Assembly (NCBI GenBank): GCA_022573935.1
Contig: JACZTE010000086.1
Span: forward strand, 1-5,502
Origin: Chloroflexota bacterium
GTDB lineage: Bacteria; Chloroflexota; Dehalococcoidia; DSTF01; RBG-16-68-14
Direction of reading: 5' to 3'
DNA: 5,502 nucleotides
Below, piece by piece: positions 5,488 through 5,502 of the stretch. A program made the position numbers and the translations under genes. The first letter of the stretch is position 1. Each line of letters opens with the position of its first letter. The notes below the pieces were generated by a model. That model was not told where the DNA came from. It saw only the letters and a program-made list of their open reading frames with translations, and ran no database searches.

Positions 5488-5502
5488 CAGCGCGTCCTTA
5501 GG

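Overview
The window is GC-rich DNA from a bacterial chromosome. It carries three complete genes, all on the + strand and each apparently a separate transcription unit. They encode a Sir2-family NAD-dependent protein deacylase (137-928), a large membrane O-acyltransferase of the OafA type with a C-terminal SGNH domain (1275-3410), and a secreted, membrane-anchored zinc metallopeptidase resembling family M36 (3563-5359). No mobile element, CRISPR array, rRNA or complete tRNA gene is visible. GC content, the promoter style and the proteins suggest Chloroflexota or another high-GC lineage, but nothing here settles the taxonomy.

Positions 1-99 hold an imperfect direct repeat but no gene. A consensus-like sigma-70 promoter (100-127) ends 9 nt before the sirtuin ATG, so that mRNA is probably leaderless. 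Eighteen bases after the sirtuin stop comes a perfect-consensus promoter (946-973). The next convincing gene starts only at 1275, which leaves a leader of about 295 nt with several inverted repeats and a weak 71-codon ORF. After the acyltransferase, a perfect 8-bp GC-rich hairpin (3431-3450) may end transcription. A weak -10 element and a clear Shine-Dalgarno stretch precede the peptidase. The window closes with a third TTGACA-N16-TATAAT promoter (5460-5487) for a gene beyond the edge.

The acyltransferase and the peptidase both act at or outside the membrane: one probably acylates a surface glycan or lipid, the other degrades or processes extracellular protein. The sirtuin is cytosolic and has no evident link to them. 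The three genes do not look like a dedicated system or operon. The least explained parts are the structured acyltransferase leader and the repeated promoter design with a 16-bp spacer.
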